Shown: positions 1-8,689 of the stretch, piece after piece
How positions within the stretch are numbered: the first letter of the stretch is position 1
Layout of the letters: the number at the start of each line of letters is the position of its first letter
Assembly (NCBI GenBank): GCA_963794655.1
Contig: CAWCEV010000008.1
Location: 744,001 to 808,000 of the forward strand
Length of the DNA: 64,000 nt
Reading direction: 5' to 3'
Origin: Roseiarcus sp963794655
GTDB taxonomy: Bacteria; Pseudomonadota; Alphaproteobacteria; Rhizobiales; Beijerinckiaceae
The notes under the pieces: model-generated
Told to the model about the DNA's origin: nothing
What the model saw: the letters and a program-made list of their open reading frames with translations, nothing else
Databases searched by the model: none
Translations under genes and position numbers: made by a program

Positions 1-202
1 CGGCGCCGCCGCCAGAGCTCAGTTCGAGCTCAAATCTCATATCGCCCCGCTTACGCGCGGCAGGAACGACCGAAAATCCTCCGCCCCCGCCTCACAGCAG
101 GGAGGAGTGCGCTCGGAAAGTTCCGTGACCCGCCGCTCGGCCGCTCTGAAAGAAGCGCCAAACCGTTGGGAGAGGCGCATATAGGCCGCTGTGAAGTTTC
201 TG
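1..202. other. Window edge, non-coding
   Basis: I see no supported gene here. Bases 15-31 form a small hairpin in which GAGCTC occurs twice around a 5-base spacer. No T-run follows it, so I do not call a terminator. The stretch lies 3' of the P450 gene. Confidence 0.4.
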
Positions 203-1636
203 TCAACGGACTTTCATAAAGAAATTGTCGGCTGTGAATTTCTTCGCCGTTTCGCGCCGTTTCACGTGCATTTTCATGCCCCCGCGCGGGCGCAGTGTCA
301 CGCGCTGCTGAGGCATTACGGCCTGCCCCTCGACAAGATCGAAGCGGAAAGCGCGCAGGAGATTGGCGAGGATGATGATCCCCTCCTGCATCGCGAAGGC
401 CATGCCGATGCAGACCCGCGGTCCGGCGCCGAACGGGATATAGGCGAAGCGGTCGATCCGGTCCCGGTTTTCGCCCAGGAATCTCGACGGATCAAAGGCG
501 TCCGGGTTGTCCCACAAACCGCGCCGGCGGTGCAGAACATAGGGCGAGACCGAGATCACCGCGCCAGCGGGAACATGAACGCCCGCGAGTTCGTCGTCGG
601 CGATCGCCTGACGACTCAGCATCGCCGCTGGCGGATAGAGGCGCATCGCTTCCTCGAAAATCGCCCGCAACGTCTCGCATTTCTCGGCTGAAGCCGGCCG
701 CTCCGGATCGAACGACTGTTCGGCCTCCGCCTCCGCCCGCTCGCGCCACTCGGGCGACTGGGACAAGAGGTAGAAGGTCCACGTCAAGGCGTTCGCGGTC
801 GTTTCATGTCCGGCCAGGATGAAGGTCAGGATGTTGGCGCGCATATCCTCGTCGGACATGCCGCGGCCGCTTTCGGGATCGCGCGCCGACAGGAGAAGGG
901 TCAGCAGGTCTTTTGGAGCCTCCCCGCCGCCGTCGATGAAAGCGCGACGATGGCCGATGATGTCATCGACCGCCTGAGCGAAAAACATGAGCGCCGGACG
1001 GCCCCGGCGGCGTCCAAACCGCGGCAAGAAGTTCGGAGCGCCCAGGAGATCGAGCGGGTCGAGCCTGCCGATGGTGTCGAAGTAATTCGTCACCGAGCGC
1101 TGGAATGCGCTCGGTTCGCGCCCCAGGCCTTGCGAAAACAGCGTCTGCTCTAAAACCTCGAGCGTCATTCGAGACATCAACCCGCCGACCTCCGTCACGG
1201 CGCCGTCGCGCCTCGGGCTCAGGCGATCGACGGCCGCTTGCGCAACTCTCTGCATGGCGGATGCGAACTCGGCGACCTGCCGAGGCGAAAACAGAGGGGC
1301 AAGCGCGCGCCGCTGCATGCGCCAGTCCTCGCCCTCGCTGGTCAATAGCCCCTGGCCGAGGCCCGGCCGCAAGACCCGAAGCTGCAGGTCGTCCTTGCGG
1401 TAGTTGGCGGCGTTGTCGAGAAAGATGCGCCGGACCGCGGCGGGATCATGCGCGGCGCCGCGCAGGCCCAGAACGGAGCGGCCGAGCGACATGGGCCGTT
1501 CGAAATCCGCCTCGGTCCAGATCTCGATCGGGTTCCGCCGAAGGGTCAGAATGAGTGAGAGGGCGCTGCGAGGCTTGTCGGGCCGTCGCGGAAACGGCGG
1601 GACAAAGGGCCTAGACGCTTGGGAAGCAGCTGGCAT
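203..1636 (-). CDS. Cytochrome P450
   Basis: Haem-thiolate monooxygenase of 477 residues, soluble bacterial type. The oxygen-binding I-helix motif AGHETTA, the K-helix ExxR (EAMR) and the haem loop FGAGPRVCIG are all visible, with the proximal cysteine at about residue 409 (bases 410-412). The frame is open further upstream, but that part would overlap recR. The ATG at 1636 gives the usual Arg/Pro-rich beginning MPAASQASRPFVPP; an ATG at 1717 is an alternative. The protein ends in an unusual basic tail after the last beta-sheet. No ferredoxin or ferredoxin reductase gene is adjacent, so the electron donor and the substrate are unknown. It follows recR on the same strand after about 100 bases and may have its own promoter. 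Confidence 0.93.
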   Translation of the reverse strand: MPAASQASRPFVPPFPRRPDKPRSALSLILTLRRNPIEIWTEADFERPMSLGRSVLGLRGAAHDPAAVRRIFLDNAANYRKDDLQLRVLRPGLGQGLLTSEGEDWRMQRRALAPLFSPRQVAEFASAMQRVAQAAVDRLSPRRDGAVTEVGGLMSRMTLEVLEQTLFSQGLGREPSAFQRSVTNYFDTIGRLDPLDLLGAPNFLPRFGRRRGRPALMFFAQAVDDIIGHRRAFIDGGGEAPKDLLTLLLSARDPESGRGMSDEDMRANILTFILAGHETTANALTWTFYLLSQSPEWRERAEAEAEQSFDPERPASAEKCETLRAIFEEAMRLYPPAAMLSRQAIADDELAGVHVPAGAVISVSPYVLHRRRGLWDNPDAFDPSRFLGENRDRIDRFAYIPFGAGPRVCIGMAFAMQEGIIILANLLRAFRFDLVEGQAVMPQQRVTLRPRGGMKMHVKRRETAKKFTADNFFMKVR

Positions 1637-1739
1637 GGCGAACGCCCTGAACCAAGACACAGCCAAATTTATGACAGGCTTGGCCCCGGCGACAGGGGCG
1701 ACAGCGACAATCTTCATCGCCGGAGGGGCGATGAGAGCC

Positions 1740-2345
1740 TCAAAAGGCCGTGCGCTGACGCATGGCCGCCGCGAGCGTGCCGTCATCGAGGTAGTCGAGC
1801 TCGCCGCCGACCGGCACGCCATGGGCGAGACGCGTCACCTTGACGGGGTAATCGGCAAGCAGATCGATGATGTAGTGCGCCGTCGTCTGACCCTCGACCG
1901 TGGCGTTTACGGCAAGAATCAGTTCGCCGACCCCTCCCTTGGCGATGCGCCCGACGAGCCCGCTCAGGTTGAGATCGGCGGGCCCGACGCCGTCCAGGGG
2001 CGACAGCGCCCCGCCGAGCACGTGATAGCGCGCGCGAGTGGCGCCGGCCCGCTCCAGCGCCCAGAGGTCGCCGACCAACTCGACCACCACGAGCATCGTG
2101 GCGTCCCGCCGCTCATCGGCGCAGATCGTACAGGGATCGCGCGTGTCGACATTGCCGCAGGTCGAGCAGGTTACGATCCGTTCCTGCGCGACGCGCAACG
2201 CCTCGGCGAGGGGCGCGAGCAGCGTCTCGCGCTTGCGGATGAGATGGAGCGCGGCGCGGCGCGCCGAACGCGGACCCAGTCCCGGCAAGCGCGCGAGAAG
2301 CTGGACGAGACGTTCGATTTCGGGTCCGGCGACGTTGGACGGCAT
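1740..2345 (-). CDS. recR: Recombination mediator protein RecR
   Basis: RecR, 201 residues, acts with RecF and RecO to load RecA at single-strand gaps. The N-terminal helix-hairpin-helix (LPGLGPRSARRAALHL), the zinc finger with cysteines 60, 63, 72 and 75, and the Toprim domain (from VVVELVGDLWALE through GGALSPLDGVGP) appear in the standard order, and the length is normal. The ATG at 2345 lies 7 bases after the ybaB stop, so recR is very probably co-transcribed and translationally linked with dnaX and ybaB, as in most bacteria. Confidence 0.98.
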   Translation of the reverse strand: MPSNVAGPEIERLVQLLARLPGLGPRSARRAALHLIRKRETLLAPLAEALRVAQERIVTCSTCGNVDTRDPCTICADERRDATMLVVVELVGDLWALERAGATRARYHVLGGALSPLDGVGPADLNLSGLVGRIAKGGVGELILAVNATVEGQTTAHYIIDLLADYPVKVTRLAHGVPVGGELDYLDDGTLAAAMRQRTAF

Positions 2346-2352
2346 CCGGCCT

Positions 2353-2673
2353 CTAGAACGGCAGCTTCATGCCGGGAGGCAGGGGGAGGCCCGCGGTCAA
2401 CGACTGCATCTTCTCGGCCGCCGCCCGATCCGCTTTGGACTTGCCGTCGCTGAAGGCGGCGACGATCAGATCCTCGAGCATCTCCTTGTCGGCCGGCGTC
2501 AAGAGCGAGGCGTCGATCCGCACGCCCTTGAGCTCGCCCTTCGCGTTGAGCGTGACGCCGACCATGCCGCCGCCGGCCTGGCCTTCAACCTCCAGGCGCC
2601 CGAGCTCCTCTTGCGCCTCCTGAAGCCTGGCCTGAACGGCCTGCGCCTTTTTCATCATGCCCATGATATCCAC
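2353..2673 (-). CDS. ybaB: Nucleoid-associated protein YbaB/EbfC
   Basis: Small DNA-binding nucleoid protein of the YbaB/EbfC family, 106 residues and full length. It has the typical N-terminal helix (MMKKAQAVQARLQEAQEEL) and a C-terminal PPGMKLPF tail. The start is GTG at 2673, chosen because AAGGAG sits six to seven bases ahead of it; the first ATG is three codons later and too far from that site. It lies 14 bases after dnaX and 7 before recR, the classic dnaX-ybaB-recR arrangement. Confidence 0.97.
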   Translation of the reverse strand: MDIMGMMKKAQAVQARLQEAQEELGRLEVEGQAGGGMVGVTLNAKGELKGVRIDASLLTPADKEMLEDLIVAAFSDGKSKADRAAAEKMQSLTAGLPLPPGMKLPF

Positions 2674-2687
2674 GTCGATCTCCTTAC

Positions 2688-4451
2688 TCAGCTGTCGTCA
2701 GCGGCGTTGACGCCGGAATCGGCGTAGCCGACCTCGTCGTCGGCCTGGTCCGCCGCCGGGGGAGGCGCGACCTCGGCGCGCCTGACCTCGACAATGCGTG
2801 CGCCCTTGAATCGCTCGAGCACCTTGCGCACCAGCGGATGCGCCGCCGCTCCGCTGGCTCGCTCGGCCTCACGCGCCTCGGCGACCTCGCGCAGCGTCGG
2901 CGCGGTCGATCCCGCGACCAGGGCTACCATCCAGCGTTCGCCCGTCCATTCCTGAAGTCGCCGGGCCAGCGTCTGCGCCAATCCGGATGCGGCGCCTTCG
3001 ACCGGAGTGAAGGTGATGCTGCCCTGTTCGAAGCGCGCGAGCCTCACGTCGCGTTCAAGCGAATCGACAAGCTGAATGTCGCGCCTGGCGCGGGCCAGTG
3101 CGACGACGTCCTCGAACGACGCGAGCCGGGGCCCGGCAGCAGGCGGCGATGGGAGACGCGCGGCCTCCGGCGGGGCGGGCTCCGCCGCGGCAAGCCGCAT
3201 CGAAGCGCGCGAGCCTCCACCAACCGGCGGATGCGGCGGCGCATGCCGTGGACTGTCGGCCGGCTGGCTCAGCCGGCGAAGCGCGTCTTCGGGCGCGGGC
3301 AAGTCGGAAGCATAGGCGAGGCGAATCAGCGCCATTTCGGCCGAGGCGAGCGGACGAGGCGAATCTCTCACATCTTCGACGCCCTTGAGCAGAATTTGCC
3401 AGGCACGCGTCAGGACGCCGAGGGTCAGCTTGTCGGCAAATTCACGGCCGCGCTCGCGCTCGACCTCGCTCGCCGCCGGATCGTCGGTCGCGGCGGCCGC
3501 GATCTTGGCCCGGGTGACGAAATGACAGAACTCGGCGAGCTCGATGAGGATGTCGGCGGCGTCGGCGCCGGCGTGATGGAGCGCGCGCGCGCGGTCGAGC
3601 GCTTCGGCGATCTCGCCCTTCATCACCCGTTCGAACAGCGCAATGATCTCGCCGCGGTCCGAGAGCCCGAGCATATCGCGAACGGCCTGGGCGGCGACGC
3701 CGGCGGGCCCGCCATGAGCGATTCCCTGGTCGAGCAACGACAGCGCGTCGCGCACCGACCCTTCCGCGACGCGGGCGATCAGCGCCAGCGCCTCGGGCTC
3801 GGCGGCGACCCCCTCGGCGGCGCAGATCTTGCTCAAATGTTCGACCATCGGGCCCGCCTCGATCCGCCGGAGATCGAAGCGGATGCACCGCGACCGCACG
3901 GTGACCGGCACCTTGTCGATCTCGGTCGTCGCGAACAGAAACTTGACGTGCTCGGGCGGCTCTTCGAGCGTCTTCAGGAGCCCATTAAAGGCCTGCTTCG
4001 AGAGCATGTGCACTTCATCGATGATGTACACCTTGGTCCGCGCCGAGACCGGGCGATAGCGCGCGTTCTCGATGATCTCACGCACGTCGTCGATGCCGGT
4101 GTGCGAGGCCGCGTCCATTTCGATGACGTCGACGTGGCGCAACTCCATGATCGCCTGACAGTGGGCGCCCAGTTCAGGCATGTCGATGCTTGGCTCATCG
4201 ATCTTGCCGGGAACCGAATAGTTGAACGCTCGCGCCAGAATGCGGGCCGTCGTCGTCTTGCCGACGCCGCGCACGCCGGTGAGGATATACGCCTGATGAA
4301 TGCGGCCGGCGGCGAAGGAATTGGCGAGCGTGCGCACCATCGGCTCCTGGCCGACGAGATCCTCGAAGCGAATCGGCCGGTATTTTCGCGCGAGAACCCG
4401 ATACGGAGCGGCGGGCGGCGCAGCGGCGGCGGGGAAGAGCGAATCGCTCAA
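2688..4451 (-). CDS. dnaX: DNA polymerase III subunits gamma/tau
   Basis: Clamp-loader ATPase, 587 residues. The AAA+ core shows Walker A (GVRGVGKTT), Walker B (IIDEVHMLS), sensor 1 (FATTEIDKVP) and the SRC arginine-finger motif (VRSRCIRF). A Pro-rich linker follows at about residues 390-450, and a C-terminal tau domain ends the protein. Only one cysteine of the classical four-cysteine zinc cluster is evident (HCQAI), as is usual in alphaproteobacterial DnaX. The start is TTG at 4451, giving MSDSLFP, with GAGAGG about 8 bases upstream. I saw no A-rich slippery sequence, so a short gamma form made by frameshifting is not supported. The SRP RNA gene is just upstream. Confidence 0.97.
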   Translation of the reverse strand: MSDSLFPAAAAPPAAPYRVLARKYRPIRFEDLVGQEPMVRTLANSFAAGRIHQAYILTGVRGVGKTTTARILARAFNYSVPGKIDEPSIDMPELGAHCQAIMELRHVDVIEMDAASHTGIDDVREIIENARYRPVSARTKVYIIDEVHMLSKQAFNGLLKTLEEPPEHVKFLFATTEIDKVPVTVRSRCIRFDLRRIEAGPMVEHLSKICAAEGVAAEPEALALIARVAEGSVRDALSLLDQGIAHGGPAGVAAQAVRDMLGLSDRGEIIALFERVMKGEIAEALDRARALHHAGADAADILIELAEFCHFVTRAKIAAAATDDPAASEVERERGREFADKLTLGVLTRAWQILLKGVEDVRDSPRPLASAEMALIRLAYASDLPAPEDALRRLSQPADSPRHAPPHPPVGGGSRASMRLAAAEPAPPEAARLPSPPAAGPRLASFEDVVALARARRDIQLVDSLERDVRLARFEQGSITFTPVEGAASGLAQTLARRLQEWTGERWMVALVAGSTAPTLREVAEAREAERASGAAAHPLVRKVLERFKGARIVEVRRAEVAPPPAADQADDEVGYADSGVNAADDS

Positions 4452-4573
4452 CTCACGCCTCTCTCGCCGGTAAAGAGTCGATGTCGGAACATCTTAAGTT
4501 TCGCTCGAAGGCCGCCTCGCAGGCGCGGCTCAGGCTGACGCCCTCGCTTCCGCCGGACGGAGGCGGCGTGAGT

Positions 4574-4667
4574 GGGAGGTTGGACAAAGACCCGCCCTGT
4601 CTCGTTAGGGCTGCTTCCTTCCGGACCTGACCCGGTTGGCGAGCGGTACGTCCTTCGCCAACCTCCC
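4574..4667 (-). ncRNA. ffs: Signal recognition particle RNA (4.5S)
   Basis: On the minus strand the core reads GTCAGGTCCGGAAGGAAGCA, the universally conserved SRP domain IV with its GGAA tetraloop and asymmetric internal loop. The ends are fixed by a perfect 10-bp closing stem, GGGAGGTTGG at the 5' end pairing with CCAACCTCCC at the 3' end, giving 94 nucleotides. That is the size of short bacterial 4.5S RNA. It pairs with Ffh for co-translational membrane targeting. Its position just ahead of dnaX on the same strand is common. True ends could extend a few bases. Confidence 0.96.
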
Positions 4668-4779
4668 GCAGCCTATGTGGACCATGAGGAGGACGGGCGC
4701 AAGGGGCCACGCGGCGGCGCACGAAAAGGACAGTCATGTAGATCAGGTTCGCGCTCTTTTCGGGACAAGGGAAAGGCCG

Positions 4780-5691
4780 TCATCGGGGCTGATCCGTACT
4801 GAAACTTGAAACGATCGCCTCTGCTAGCGCGTCGGCATGGGGTTGATGCGCCGTACGCGACTTCAGCAACACAATTCGCAGGTCCGGGAGTTCAGGGAGG
4901 CCCTCGTCCGCTTCGACGGAACGGAGCTCATCGGGCAAGCCAAAGCCCAGCGAGATGGTGATGGCGTCGCCTTTGAGCACCGGGGCGTAGAGGCTTGCCA
5001 TCGAACTCGCGGCTGAAACCACGCGATGCTCGCGTCCCGCCCGCTCAAGCGCCTGAATAGGTGCGCTGCGCCAGAAACAATCGTCCATCCAGGGGGGCCG
5101 CCAGGGGCAGTCCGCGGGGGATAGAGACAGCGGCAGAGGCGTCCTGCCGTGCGCAGGGTTGGCTCTCGACGTGACCCATCGCAACGGCCCCCGCCAGATT
5201 TCTGTCGGCTCCCACCCCTTGGGCGTGTGGGTTCCTTCGCAGACGACGATATCGAAGAGCCCGGTTCGGACCTGCGGCGCAATCTGGCAGGAAAAACCCT
5301 CGACCACCTCGACCACGGCGGCGGGATAGCGCGCGTGGAAAGCCTCGATCGATCCGGCCAGAAAGAAGCCGCTGTAATCAGCAGCCGACGCCAATCTCAG
5401 CTTCGCCGCCGCCTGGTTGGGACCGAGGCTGCGGAACGCTTCGTCGTTCAGACTGAGCATCTCCCTCGCCTTTTCGACCAGCGCACGACCTTGCGGCGTC
5501 AATTCGATCGGGCCGCCCTTGGAACGCACGACGAGAGGTTGGCGCACGAGCGCTTCCAGCTTCTGGATCTGCAAGGTGACCGCGGATTGCGTGCGCCCCA
5601 CACGCTCCGCCGCGCGAGTAAAGCTCAACTCCTCCGCGATGTAGACGAGCGTCCGAAGGAGATCGAGATCAAGGTTCGGGCGCGCCGGCAT
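4780..5691 (-). CDS. LysR family transcriptional regulator
   Basis: LysR-type regulator, 303 residues from the ATG at 5691 (MPARPNLDLDLLRTLVYIAE). An in-frame TTG at 5706 would add five residues. The N-terminal winged helix-turn-helix (FTRAAERVGRTQSAVTLQIQ) is followed by the two-lobed effector domain. It is divergent from the DUF4242/YHS pair, and the 167-base gap between them contains a short dyad, GAGT-AGA-ACTC at 5717-5727. By the usual LysR layout, that pair is the likeliest target. The effector is unknown. Confidence 0.9.
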   Translation of the reverse strand: MPARPNLDLDLLRTLVYIAEELSFTRAAERVGRTQSAVTLQIQKLEALVRQPLVVRSKGGPIELTPQGRALVEKAREMLSLNDEAFRSLGPNQAAAKLRLASAADYSGFFLAGSIEAFHARYPAAVVEVVEGFSCQIAPQVRTGLFDIVVCEGTHTPKGWEPTEIWRGPLRWVTSRANPAHGRTPLPLSLSPADCPWRPPWMDDCFWRSAPIQALERAGREHRVVSAASSMASLYAPVLKGDAITISLGFGLPDELRSVEADEGLPELPDLRIVLLKSRTAHQPHADALAEAIVSSFSTDQPR

Positions 5692-5858
5692 CAATGAGTT
5701 TTCCAAATATGGGAATGAGTAGAACTCGTTTTGCTTTGCCCGCCGCGCATTTTAGTTTGGTGTTCTCAAGTCCGAGACGAATACCGCGACGTTCGCCGAT
5801 CCGCGCTCACCGCGCAAGTTGTCGAACGTTGGCGCGCGCCGAGCCACCAGGAAGGAAC

Positions 5859-6143
5859 ATGCTTCAAATGAAGCGATACATGATCGAGCGAGACATACCG
5901 GGCATAGGCGCGATGTCGGCGACAGAGCTGTGCGGCGCCGCACAAGCATCCAACAAGGCCATCGAGCAAATCGGTTCCGACGTCCAGTGGCAGCACAGCT
6001 ATGTCGCGGCCGACAAAACCTATTGCGTCTATCTCGCGAAAGACGAAGCGGCGATCCACAGACACGCGAAGTTAAGCGGCATTCCGCTGACCAATATTAC
6101 GGCGCTGACTAAAATTATCGATCCTCTGACCGCCAATCTATGA
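5859..6143 (+). CDS. DUF4242 domain protein
   Basis: Small cytoplasmic protein, 94 residues, resembling the DUF4242 family (ferredoxin-fold, dimeric alpha-beta proteins). Supporting pieces are the opening KRYMIERDIPGIG, the mid-segment QWQHSYVAADKTYCVYLA and the closing HAKLSGIPLTNI. The frame is open for a further 55 codons upstream, but those look random and basic. The ATG at 5859 has AGGAAGGA directly ahead, which decides the start. It is followed 43 bases later by the YHS gene and is divergent from a LysR regulator. The biochemical function is not established. Confidence 0.8.
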   Translation: MLQMKRYMIERDIPGIGAMSATELCGAAQASNKAIEQIGSDVQWQHSYVAADKTYCVYLAKDEAAIHRHAKLSGIPLTNITALTKIIDPLTANL

Positions 6144-6186
6144 CCAGGACGACGCCGTCTGAGTAAGGTGTCGCAAGGAGAAAAAC

Positions 6187-6657
6187 ATGAGCACGACCCG
6201 CCGGATTTTGACTGCGATAGCGTTTACCATGGTCGCTCTCCCCGCTTTTGCGGACACGGCGCCGGAGATGAGCGGCATGCCGAGGTTGGCGATTGGGGGC
6301 TATGATACCGTGGCTTATTTCACGCTTGGAAAAGCTGTGCCCGGCAGCCTGGACTATCAGACCATCTGGCATGATGCGCGCTGGCAGTTCGCCAGCAAGG
6401 AAGACCTGGACCTATTCCTTGCAAATCCAGACAAATATGCAGCTCAATATGATGGTCACTGCGCCATGGGCGTCGCCTACGAGAATGGGCACAAAGACAC
6501 GGTCGACCCTGAGGCCTTCACGATCGTCAACGGCAAGCTTTACGTAAATCACACAAAATACTGGACGACCGAATGGCGGAAGAACGAAAGTGAAAACATA
6601 AGCCGCGCCGACAAGAATTGGGTGACTGTGAAGGACACTCCCGAGCCAATTAAATGA
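6187..6657 (+). CDS. Exported YHS domain protein
   Basis: A 156-residue exported protein. Residues 1-22 are a Sec signal peptide ending in ALPAFA-D. The mature part is a YHS-type domain: GGYDTVAYF, then WQFASKEDLDLFLANPDKYAAQYDGHCAMGVA, then VNGKLYVNH. YHS domains are small folds often associated with metal binding, and the family occurs in periplasmic proteins next to metal or heme functions. AAGGAG lies just upstream of the ATG. It is probably in an operon with the preceding DUF4242 gene. No partner enzyme is visible, so the role is open. Confidence 0.88.
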   Translation: MSTTRRILTAIAFTMVALPAFADTAPEMSGMPRLAIGGYDTVAYFTLGKAVPGSLDYQTIWHDARWQFASKEDLDLFLANPDKYAAQYDGHCAMGVAYENGHKDTVDPEAFTIVNGKLYVNHTKYWTTEWRKNESENISRADKNWVTVKDTPEPIK

Positions 6658-6739
6658 AGCGAAGCAGCCGACGCTAAACGCGGCCTTTTGAGCACGCTCG
6701 ACCGCGCGCGGCCTGCGCGGGAGACTCTGGCGAGCCCTG

Positions 6740-7549
6740 TTATTCTCGCTCGGCCACCATCGCCCGTGCGATCCCAGCCGTCTTCTCGTCCGCTGGGAAC
6801 AGCATTTCCAGCGCCAGCTCGGAGAGCGTCACGTCATTGGCCGTGCCAAATACCGTGACAGTGCCCAGAAAGGACATAACGCCAAAGCGCGTGGCGATCT
6901 TGAATGGCGTGGCGAAGCGCTCGGAACCCTCCGGAGTTGTCGCAGGTTCGGATCCTGGCGGCGCCGGATAGGCGGAGACCTCGGCGAACAGACCCTGGAT
7001 GACCAGATCCGCGCGGGCGTCGATCTGCTGACGCAGCACACTCAAGACGTGCGCCCGCCACGCGGCGTAGTTGACAATGCGCTGCCCCAGGCCCGCCGGA
7101 TGCAAAGTCAGCCGCATCGCGTTTATGGGCGGACGCATCAAGTCCGCCGAACACCCCTCGTAAAGCTGCGGCAGCGCCGAGTTCGAGGCGACGATGTTCC
7201 AATGCCTGTCGACCGCGAAAGCAGGATAGGGTTTGTGGGCCTGCAAGATCGCTTCGATTGCGGCTTTCGCCGCCTCCAGCGCCGCAAGCGACCGCTCCTG
7301 AAAAGCGGGCGCAAAGCCGGCGGCGAGAAGAAGCGCGTTCTGGTCGCGAAGCGGAATCTCGAGATATTCGGCGAGACGCGCAATCATCTCGCGGCTAGGC
7401 AGCGCCTTGCCCGTCTCGAGGCACGACAGGTGTCGGGTCGAGCTCTCCGCGGCATAGGCAAGATCCGCCTGCGTCATCCGCCGCCGCTCGCGCCAGCGCC
7501 TGAGCAGCACGCCGAAAGGAAGCTGGTGAGCCGTCATGCGCTCAAACAT
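6740..7549 (-). CDS. XRE/MmyB-type transcriptional regulator
   Basis: A 269-residue regulator. The N-terminal XRE helix-turn-helix covers about residues 15-70 (RRMTQADLAYAAESSTRHLSCLE) and is followed by a C-terminal MmyB-like ligand-binding domain (residues about 105-260, including PAFAVDRHWNIVASN). Proteins of this build act as repressors or activators responding to small hydrophobic ligands. It is divergent from a SnoaL-like gene, and a nested dyad lies 11-49 bases upstream of its start. Either ATG 7549 or ATG 7537 (MTAHQLP) may be used. Confidence 0.93.
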   Translation of the reverse strand: MFERMTAHQLPFGVLLRRWRERRRMTQADLAYAAESSTRHLSCLETGKALPSREMIARLAEYLEIPLRDQNALLLAAGFAPAFQERSLAALEAAKAAIEAILQAHKPYPAFAVDRHWNIVASNSALPQLYEGCSADLMRPPINAMRLTLHPAGLGQRIVNYAAWRAHVLSVLRQQIDARADLVIQGLFAEVSAYPAPPGSEPATTPEGSERFATPFKIATRFGVMSFLGTVTVFGTANDVTLSELALEMLFPADEKTAGIARAMVAERE

Positions 7550-7559
7550 AGCGCCGCAA

Positions 7560-7598
7560 GTTTCGTGAAGCCATGACTTCCGAGGTCAAGTACGAAAC
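7560..7598. promoter_or_regulatory. Nested dyad, candidate XRE operator
   Basis: Two concentric inverted repeats lie in the XRE/SnoaL intergenic space. The outer arms GTTTCGT (7560-7566) and ACGAAAC (7592-7598) match perfectly. The inner element TGACTTCCGAGGTCA (7574-7588) pairs at six of seven positions around a central C. The location just upstream of the regulator and facing its divergent neighbour is typical of an autoregulatory operator. This is inference from position and symmetry only. Confidence 0.5.
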
Positions 7599-7721
7599 GC
7601 TTGCGCCGTCGCTTTTTGACCTCTCGGGTCATGGATTCCAGCCGCGCGCGGCGCAAACTCTCGGTTAATCGGAGAGGCCTGCCTGGCCTTCCGCAACTTT
7701 CGCAGCCGGATCGGAGAGACG

Positions 7722-8087
7722 ATGCTCGACGCCCAGACGCTCGCGGATCGCTATGTCGCCGCCTGGAACGAACCGGACGCGCGGTCACGCTTGCGCGCCA
7801 TCGCAGCGCTGTGGGCGCCCAGCGCCCCGCCGCGGGCCGGAGTGAACGAGCCGCATGGATTCAGCGGGCTCGGCAGACTTATCCTCCGATCGTCCAGACA
7901 GACGGGCGGCGGAGACGGCGTTTGCTTTCGCGCCGCCCGCTCCGCCCGCCAGCGAGGCGACGTCGTGACGTTCCGCTGGGAGATGGTGCTGGCCGGAAGC
8001 GAGGCGGTGCTGGCGAGCGGGGTCGAATTTCTGATCGTCGACGACGACGGCCGGATCCTGATCGACCATCCCTTCGCTCCCGCGTAA
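7722..8087 (+). CDS. SnoaL-like (NTF2-fold) protein
   Basis: Short 121-residue protein with the pattern of SnoaL-like/NTF2-fold proteins: the opening TLADRYVAAWNEPDARSRL, an internal VTFRWEMVLAG strand and the late GVEFLIVDDDGRI strand. The family includes isomerases, cyclases and many proteins without a known reaction. It is transcribed away from the XRE/MmyB regulator, a pairing often seen in proteobacteria and suggesting that the regulator controls it. The ATG at 7722 follows CGGAGAG. The substrate is unknown. Confidence 0.8.
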   Translation: MLDAQTLADRYVAAWNEPDARSRLRAIAALWAPSAPPRAGVNEPHGFSGLGRLILRSSRQTGGGDGVCFRAARSARQRGDVVTFRWEMVLAGSEAVLASGVEFLIVDDDGRILIDHPFAPA

Positions 8088-8157
8088 CGCGCGTTTGTTG
8101 GAATCCTTCCCTCGCATTAGGCTCCGCCGATCTTGGCGGAGACTCGGACTGGTCGAG

Positions 8158-8577
8158 ATGGGCGAGGAGGTCAAGCGTTACACTGGCGGCTGCCTGTGCG
8201 GCGCGCTGCGTTATGAGGCGGTGGGCGAGCCGGCCGGCTCGGGCCATTGCTATTGCGCCGATTGCCGTAAGGCGTCCGGATCCGGCTTTGTGCCGTTCAT
8301 GAACTTCAGGGCGGAAGCGGTTCGCTTCACCGGCGACGCCCGCCAGTTTCGCTCGAAATCGGCGCGCGGCAGCGATGCGGTCCGAAACCGCTGTTCCCTT
8401 TGCATGTGCCTGGTGTTCGGCGGCGAGATCGGCGAGAGCGACTGGCACACGCTCTACGCAGGCTCGCTGGACGACCCGTCCACCTTCCGGCCGACGGTCG
8501 CCATTTTCGCCGCGGGCCGGCCGGCCTGGGCGGTGATTCCGGCCGGCCTCAGAGTCTTCGACCGAATGCCGCCTTAG
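8158..8577 (+). CDS. GFA-family (CENP-V fold) protein
   Basis: Zinc-binding protein of 139 residues in the GFA (glutathione-dependent formaldehyde-activating) fold family. The cysteine clusters CLCGALRYE, HCYCADCRKASGS and CSLC are visible and match the family's zinc sites. Most members are not true formaldehyde-glutathione enzymes, so no reaction is assigned. The frame runs 21 codons further upstream, but ATG 8158 (MGEEVKRYTGGCLCG) begins right at the conserved domain. It follows the SnoaL gene by 70 bases and may be in its transcript. Confidence 0.9.
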   Translation: MGEEVKRYTGGCLCGALRYEAVGEPAGSGHCYCADCRKASGSGFVPFMNFRAEAVRFTGDARQFRSKSARGSDAVRNRCSLCMCLVFGGEIGESDWHTLYAGSLDDPSTFRPTVAIFAAGRPAWAVIPAGLRVFDRMPP

Positions 8578-8629
8578 CAGGCTAGTCTATGATGGTGGGC
8601 AGGTTCATGTCACATTTCTGCAAAGTTAA

Positions 8630-8641
8630 TTATTCGAATAA
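8630..8641. promoter_or_regulatory. AT-rich palindrome upstream of oxidoreductase
   Basis: TTATTCGAATAA is a perfect 12-bp palindrome inside the only AT-rich patch of this gap, 48 bases before the broken oxidoreductase gene. It could be a regulator-binding site or part of a promoter. Nothing more can be said from sequence alone. Confidence 0.3.
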
Positions 8642-8689
8642 ATTGAGCCTTTGAACCGTTTTCGCCGCCTAACCCATTGGAGAACCAAA

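Noticed and set aside
2688..4451. Programmed frameshift producing DnaX gamma
   Set aside because: No A-run slippery sequence with a following stop was found.
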